From NCBI GenBank assembly GCA_021613375.1, contig CM038702.1, positions 23,667,849 through 23,731,848 on the forward strand: DNA of 64,000 bases, read 5' to 3'. The position numbers and the translations under genes are program-made. The DNA comes from Megaleporinus macrocephalus. Its lineage: Eukaryota > Chordata > Actinopteri > Characiformes > Anostomidae. Below the pieces are notes generated by a model. That model did not search any database and had not been told where the DNA came from. It saw only the letters and a list, made by a program, of their open reading frames with translations. Of the stretch, positions 58,495-64,000 are shown piece by piece. Numbering within the stretch: the first letter of the stretch is position 1; every line of letters starts with the position of its first letter.

Positions 58495-58961
58495 TGTATT
58501 TAGTTCTTTATAGGGGCCGTATTTCCCTATAACGATGAAACCATGAATTGTATAGGGACATTCGTCTGGGACGTTGTAGTGACTTTGTTTTTTTTTACAA
58601 AAGCTTTAATTGCAGCCTTTATTAGATAAAGTCAATAAGACAAAAAGCAATATGCATTTAATCTGCCATACAAAAGAACATGGAGACACCCCACAAAGAC
58701 TAGAATACAAACATCTGTGTATGTCTGTTATGAATACCAAGGTCACTGTGGGTCATTTGCTTAGTCATGGTTTCCTGGGTAAACTCTTTTAAGCCTCAGT
58801 TCACTAGCCACAACAAAACAACTCAGAAAACTCGGAGACTGATGTACGTACGAGTGCAGGAGCACTACAAAGTGTGGATGATGCGCACGTGCAACATGTG
58901 CATACGATGTGAATGAATGTTTGATTTACCTAGACTGCCTGTGAGATGCAGTATTTAAATG
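58495..58961. other. Repeat-like then unique sequence
   Basis: The start (agttctttataggggccgta, tatagggacattcgtctggg) resembles a fish repeat that often accompanies GT runs. The rest is unique, with a short CpG patch at 58880-58890. No gene is supported. Confidence 0.35.
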
Positions 58962-59322
58962 TCAAGTGTCAAGTCAAGTCAAGTGGGTTTTTATTGTCAT
59001 TTCAACTACATACAGAGTACACAGTGAAACGAAACAACGTTCCTCCAGGACCATGGTGCAACATAGACAGTGCATACAGACACAAGTGCAACACAAACAA
59101 ACAAGTACGGACAGACAACACAACACAGTACAGACAGAGAATAATAAATAATTGCTGGTTGTGTGCAAATTGTGCAATGTGTAATAAATAGAGTCCAGTG
59201 AGGTAGTAAGGTTGTTAGTGCAATGCTTTGTGCAAAAAATGCTTCCCTTTTTTTATCTGGGGTAAATGGTTGGAGAAAGATATCAGTTCAGACGTTGAGT
59301 TGTGTTGAGAAGTCTGATGGAC
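58962..59322 (-). mobile_element. L2 LINE 3' end, second copy, strongly 5' truncated
   Basis: On the minus strand it covers the last codons of the L2 ORF (from the ccatcagacttctcaacaca region), the 3' untranslated region and the TTGAC tail. It matches 21590-22028 closely, by eye above 90 percent apart from the missing (CT)n block. It shows the source family moved more than once. It abuts a Tc1 remnant. Confidence 0.85.
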
Positions 59323-59500
59323 TTGGAGAGATGAGCCATGCTTCACTATCTCACAGACTGACAGTGTATCTGTGTATGGTGCAAGCCTTGAGACCACTAC
59401 ATACAGAAATGCACAGTGCCAACAGTACAGTTTGGTGGAGGAGGAATAATGGTCTGGCGCTGTTTTTCAGGGGTTGGAATAGGCCCCTGTAATTACACCT
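59323..59500 (+). pseudogene. Tc1-like transposase fragment next to the L2 copy
   Basis: Marks atgagccatgcttcactatc, gtttggtggaggaggaataa and ctgtttttcaggggttggaa fit the transposase part around the first and before the second catalytic aspartate. The peptide STVWWRRNNGLALFFRGW is a drifted version of the family sequence. No terminal repeats are seen, so only this middle piece survived, possibly cut by the L2 insertion. Confidence 0.6.
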
Positions 59501-59966
59501 TGGTAGCAACATGAGTGTAACTGTATTTGAGACATTGTATGTCTTTTCCAGCATTATAAGGAAGGAAGACATTTCCAGTGTAAGTTATAGAAGTTATACT
59601 ATATAATAAGTTATTACATACATTTGTATATCGACATTTGTACATGCATGTTATAACCAGTGTACTATTACAATAATCAAGATACTGTTATGTAATAACA
59701 TGAAGCAAAAAAGAAGTTGATATATATATGTGTAAGCTATAATCTGTAACAGTGACTACATCAGTAGTAGTAACATTGTTGCCACATTTGTTGTTCATAT
59801 GTGACCACACTGTTATTACACACTTAATAATACATGGGACCAATTTCATTGCTACACAAACTCAAAAAAATAAAGCAGCACCGCTCTACAATGTTTCATT
59901 GGAAAAAGCTTAGTTAATTCTTCATCACTAAACTTTAATTCTCCATTAATAGTGCCAGAACGACAG
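59501..59966. other. Unique AT-rich sequence
   Basis: Nothing is recognised. Confidence 0.4.
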
Positions 59967-59967
59967 A

Positions 59968-61206
59968 TACAGAGCTTCTGGAAAGTATTCACAGGGCTTC
60001 ACTTTTTCCACATTTTGGAATCTTATTTAAAATTGGATTAAATTCATTTTTCCCTCAAAATACTACACACCCATAATGTCAAAGTGAAAACACAAAAAAA
60101 CATCACATGTACATAAGTATTTACAGCCTTTGCCATGACACTCAAAATTGAGCTTGACTATAGTGCCCCTGTGGTCAGTCCAGCTGATTGGACATGATTT
60201 GGAAAGGCACACATCTGTCTATATATGTTCCCATAGTTAACAGTACATATCAGCACAAACCAATTCATGAAGTCCAAGGAATTGTCTGTAGATCTCCGAG
60301 ACAGGATTCTATCAAGGCATAGATCTGGAGAAAGGTACAGAAACATTTCTGCAGCATTGACGGTCCTAATAAACACAGTGGCCTCCATCATCCATAAATG
60401 GAAGAAATATGGAACCACCAGAACTCTTCCTAGAGCTGGCCACCCAGTCAATCTGAGTAATTAGAGTAGAAGGGCTTTAGTCAGGGATTCAGCATTGAGG
60501 TTCAGCATTGCTCTGTGGAGAGAAAAGAAGCTTCCAGAAGGACAACCATTTCTGTAGCAATCCACCAATCAGGCCTGTATGTTAGAATGCCCAGATGGAA
60601 GCCACTCTTCAGCCTGCTTGGAGTTTGCCAAAAGGCACCTGAAGGATTCTCAGACCATGAAAAACTAAATTCTCTGGTCTGATGAAACAATCATTAAACT
60701 AATGTCTGGAGGAAACCAGGCACTGCCCATTAGCTGGCCAATATCATCTATACATTGACGTATGGTCGTGGCAGCATCATGCTGTGAGGTTATTTTAAAT
60801 CCGATTAAACATCCCTGGAGAGATCTGAAAATGACTGTACACCAACACTCCCCATCCAGCCTATTGGAGCTTGAGCGGTTCTGCAGAGAAGAACGTGAGA
60901 AACTACCCAAAAATAGACGTGCCAAGCTTGAAGAGTCATACTTAAACTGTGGTTGCTGCCAACAGTGTTTCAACAAAGTATTGAGCAAAGGCTGTGAATA
61001 CTTATGTACATTTGATGTTTTTGTTTTTTGTTGTTTTTTTTATAAATTTGCTATCAATTCATAACTTTTTTTCACTTGGTCATTATGGGATATTAAGTGT
61101 AGAATTTTAAGGGGAAATTAATTTAATCCATTTTCAGGAATAAAGCTGTAATATAACAAAATGTGAAAAAAGTAAAGGCCTGTAAATACTTTCCAGATGC
61201 GCTGTA
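59968..61206 (+). mobile_element. Tc1-like transposon with both long terminal inverted repeats
   Basis: The outer 100-120 bases at each end are imperfect inverted copies: left tacagagcttctggaaagta and on to ttggattaaattcatttttc; right, read on the other strand, tacagcgcatctggaaagta and on to tggattaaattaatttcccc. Between them lies a decayed transposase. The length is about 1.24 kb against about 1.6 kb for the full family. The family is the salmonid/zebrafish Tc1 group by memory. The TIRs could still be bound by a transposase supplied elsewhere. Confidence 0.8.
60267..61010 (+). pseudogene. Decayed Tc1 transposase inside the 59.97-61.21 kb element
   Basis: The N-terminus is recognisable at 60267-60464 (MKSKELSVDLRDRILSRH, IIHKWKKYGTTRTLPRAG), a helix-turn-helix DNA-binding domain, closed by a stop. 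The first catalytic Asp lies in WSDETIIKLM at about 60676. After GGSIMLW-equivalent DNA near 60780 about 350 bases are deleted, including the second catalytic Asp. The frame resumes as ILNPIKHPWRDLKM at about 60793; the third catalytic residue, normally Glu after NPI, is Lys here. The C-terminus is still readable (LELERFCREEREKLPKNR). Two independent defects make it inactive. Confidence 0.7.
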
Positions 61207-62015
61207 CCATTAGAACTGATGTAAATAAGCATAAATACAAAGTAACATAAAGAAGTAGATCATATTGAGCTCCAGTTTGAAGAACAAAGTGTAGTTCCAG
61301 ATTTCTCCTGGACATTGTATGAATTTATTCAGTTCTTTCAGCAGCAATCTTGATTTAGCTTAATGAAGTACTGAGCGGTCAAAGCAGGTATTAGATAAGA
61401 ACTGTAAATAATACTGAGTTGCCACAAAGTAAAGCTTAGAAAGGGTTAAATATACACACTTGCATATGTAAAACCACTACATACATAAAATTGGAATATT
61501 TAAAAAAGTGTTTTTCTGAAGCTTCCTGTCTGGAAAAATCACCTTTTCAATATTATGCCCCCAAGATGCCTATAACTTTTGCACAGTACTGTATATCAAA
61601 TCTCTTCAGATACATCTTCAGAAAAATGAATATGTTGTAGTTAATAACTGGAAATTGAATAGATGAGGGTGGTTTCGGACTTTTGGACGGCACTGTACCT
61701 AGCTTGTGGACAGAATGTGTCTAATTAGTGTCAGAAATCTGTGGAAAAGGCTAGTATAACAGGCCCTCTATTGTTTACTCACACTCAGGTTTCCACCCTC
61801 ACACTGCAGGCATTGCCATTTTGCCTATCGAAGCCCCTGTAGAGATAAATAAATGTGTTTTACCCTGAAGAGGGAAGAGGGAGAGGTTGTGTGTGTGTGG
61901 ACTGTGGGACTGCGCAATGGGAAATTTCTTTTAACTAACACTGTTACATTTTCCCTGGTGTTCTACCCCAGCAGTAACTCTTTTTTTGTCTAAGCAATGA
62001 TTCCTTATGCTGCCT
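61207..62015. other. Unique AT-rich sequence
   Basis: Two places read like Tc1-type ends (cttttgcacagtactgtata near 61577 and ttttggacggcactgtacct near 61680), possibly bordering a MITE, but no clear inverted pairing was established. No gene is seen. Confidence 0.35.
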
Positions 62016-62399
62016 TTGTTTGAGTGTTACCCACAGGATGCAGTTATGTTTAGGAAATGCTCACCTGCTTGTTACCGCTGACTCTCGGGTGCTGCCACTA
62101 GCTAGCCTTGCAGTCGGAAAAAGAAGTAAAAAGTGTGTTTCCTTGCTCTCTACCGTGACCAGTGGAAGAGCTACAACAAGAAAGCTTGGGGTAGGTGAAA
62201 GCTAGGGAAATGAGATACAGTAAACAGTAAGATATTCCATCAAGACTTTTTCTGAGCCTTGTTGTGGCCTTCTGGTGTAGCGGTCCTGTGATCTGTAAAT
62301 CTGCAGACAACTTTGAAGCTGTAGTGAGTTACAGTAGGTGGTATCCAGTGCAAGGACAGTCACCCTTTGTCCCTCTTCCTTGAGGGTTAGTCTGTTAAG

Positions 62400-62771
62400 A
62401 TGAAGGATAATGGAGAACACTCTGACAGAAAAGCAGCGCTTTATTGGTGCTTCTCTGATAAACTGGAATTTCCGGCAGCTTCCTGGAGCTATCACGAGAG
62501 ACTGGTCACCTCACTATTGCCAATAACCCCTCAGTCGGACTCTAATAACATCTCCGCACAGTTCTTCAAGGTGATTCCGCAGCTGGAATACTACCACAAA
62601 GCCTGGCGAAGATGGAGTGCCTGCCAACAGTGGCAGATTTTGAATGAACTCTCCAGTCCACTCCAGAAGCACAGAGTACAGTACCTACTTTTAGTGGTTC
62701 CTGTGACTGAGCAGCCCTATTTAGGGACCATGCCACTTACTCTAAAGAGAGGAAGGGCCTGGAAAAGGTGA
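62400..62771 (+). other. 123-codon open frame of unknown status
   Basis: The translation has normal amino-acid diversity with several Trp and Tyr (KLEFPAASWSYHERL, FFKVIPQLEYYHKAWRRW, QQWQILNELSSPLQKHRV). It is not made of repeats. The W-R-R-W...Q-x-L-x-L spacing loosely recalls the segment before some F-box domains, but no F-box follows and I do not identify a family. No intron border, poly-A signal or Kozak context was confirmed. It could be an exon, a pseudogene or chance. Confidence 0.25.
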
Positions 62772-64000
62772 CCTAAACAGTGTTCACTCAGATACTCTTG
62801 GGTAGGTTACATACAGGGTCATTGGTCTTTGCCATTGAAAATCATATAAGAAAATGAATCTTCTTCTGGGTGGCAATCTTGACAAACCATCAGAACACTT
62901 GTTCTTGTGCCTATAGTCCTGAAGGACTGTATTATTGGAACCACAGCCTTAAGTGTAACCCAAAGTCCTTTAAGTGAGAAGGTCAAAAACATACTTTCTT
63001 TATGAGGGCAGCAGAAATATAACCCCCTGCACAGTTTTGTGGAGATACCAATCATTAAACACAGATCCATATCTTCCCTTGAAGAATATGACCTGAAGAT
63101 AGATCCAAGGTGGAGCTGAAGAAGGTGCCACTGGTCAGGTTGTGTCATGTTGTGTTTGTTTTTGTTTATTTGTTTTGTCACATAAAAACCAAAGACATTC
63201 ACACACAGTGCAGAGGATCTGCTTAAGATCAGGCAGTCCACAAGACATCACAGTGATAGAAATGTGTATTGTATTTTGGGAAATGTACTTGCCTAATAAA
63301 GTCTGATTCTGAATAATTTTACCCTTTAATGAGTGGCATACAATAATGAAAACGATAACCAGTTTCATGGTAAACCACTATAAAATTTCCAAAAGTTAGT
63401 ATTAGGCATTTGTTAATGGTGATTTAAATACTCATAATAAATATTTTCCCCAGATGTAGGCGCACAGGACAGGCTTGTTTTTAATGAATACAAACATGGT
63501 GGAAGGCAGTGATGGCAATCTTTTCAGCCATGTAAGAGAAGTAAGTCTGAAGAGTGGTTGTATTTAGGGTTTTATAGAAATGCATGATTGGAACATTGTT
63601 TGAAGATGGTCACTCTGTCTGCCGAATGCGTAGAACCAAAATTGTTGTGAAAGGGGACATCACTTCGTGACCACCACCCACTACTTTATAGTGAATGTGT
63701 TTTGATGAAATGTGTTGTGAAATGTCCTACCGTAGATTCATATTCATATTCATATCTTCCCAGTATGAAAACTACAAAGTCAGCTTCTTATTTGCCAGCT
63801 TGTTTGAATTTTTCATATATATACATAAGATAGGGACAACACTAATAATCATGATAACAACATAATCGTACCAATGACCTTGGTCATTTTGATTAGTTGA
63901 TTATCTTACAATTTTCATACCATTAGTATTTAAATGCATAAATTTTTTTTTTTTTTTTCTGAAAATTTGATTTTCAGGCCAGTTACTTGATAAATTAGGT
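62772..64000. other. Unique AT-rich sequence
   Basis: No supported gene. The 140-codon minus-strand frame at 62819-63241 shows no domain I recognise. A poly-T run lies at 63943-63958. Confidence 0.4.

Noticed and set aside
62819..63241. 140-codon minus-strand frame as a gene
   Set aside because: No recognised domain, and the sequence is AT-rich with no supporting signals.

Overview
This window reads as nuclear DNA from a ray-finned fish, most likely an otophysan teleost (characin or catfish relatives). The grounds are many Tc1/mariner fragments, an L2 LINE with a TTGAC-repeat tail, a tRNA-derived SINE, a hAT MITE, Gypsy pieces, telomere-like CCCTAA arrays and dense CA, GA and AT microsatellites. 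The species placement is inference from repeat families recalled without a database. There is no bacterial-style operon, rRNA, true tRNA or CRISPR array, and I cannot prove any complete host protein-coding gene. The window is intergenic or intronic. The only long intact reading frame is the reverse transcriptase of an L2 LINE at about 20.08-21.63 kb.

Layout. 0-8 kb: AT-rich unique sequence with a decayed Tc1 piece. 8-9.7 kb: an LTR broken by a SINE, then a decayed coding-like stretch. 10-12.5 kb: a possible conserved block, a 1.1 kb pyrimidine tract and a second possible conserved block. 12.7-17.9 kb: two copies of a dispersed repeat, a minisatellite and Tc1 fragments. 18.1-19.0 kb: a CpG-rich segment with splice-like borders, a purine tract and a candidate conserved element. 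20-22 kb: the L2 LINE. 22.4-23.7 kb: candidate conserved blocks and a small MITE. 24.8-25.3 kb: a telomere-like array. 26.07-26.70 kb: a solo LTR with matching target duplication. 28.4-30 kb: a dispersed repeat, a Tc1 end and a Gypsy pol remnant. 32.09-32.86 kb: a hAT MITE with a perfect 8-bp target duplication. 33.4-36.7 kb: two Tc1 remnants around a microsatellite block. 37.5-41 kb: a second SINE, microsatellites and a second telomere-like array. 41.8-45.3 kb: candidate conserved blocks around a composite repeat. 47.6 kb: nested inverted repeats. 49.65-50.37 kb: a rearranged Tc1. 52.0-52.9 kb: a CpG-rich candidate regulatory element. 55.9-56.2 kb: a third SINE. 57.5-58.3 kb: a third telomere-like array with a 47-bp higher-order unit. 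58.96-61.2 kb: a truncated L2 copy, a Tc1 fragment and a Tc1 with both long terminal repeats.

The genes present do not form a pathway. The possible biology is regulatory: scattered CpG-rich, TE-free blocks that look like developmental enhancers, and a SINE family whose three copies each carry a CTCF-like core. Both ideas are inferences needing alignment or binding data.
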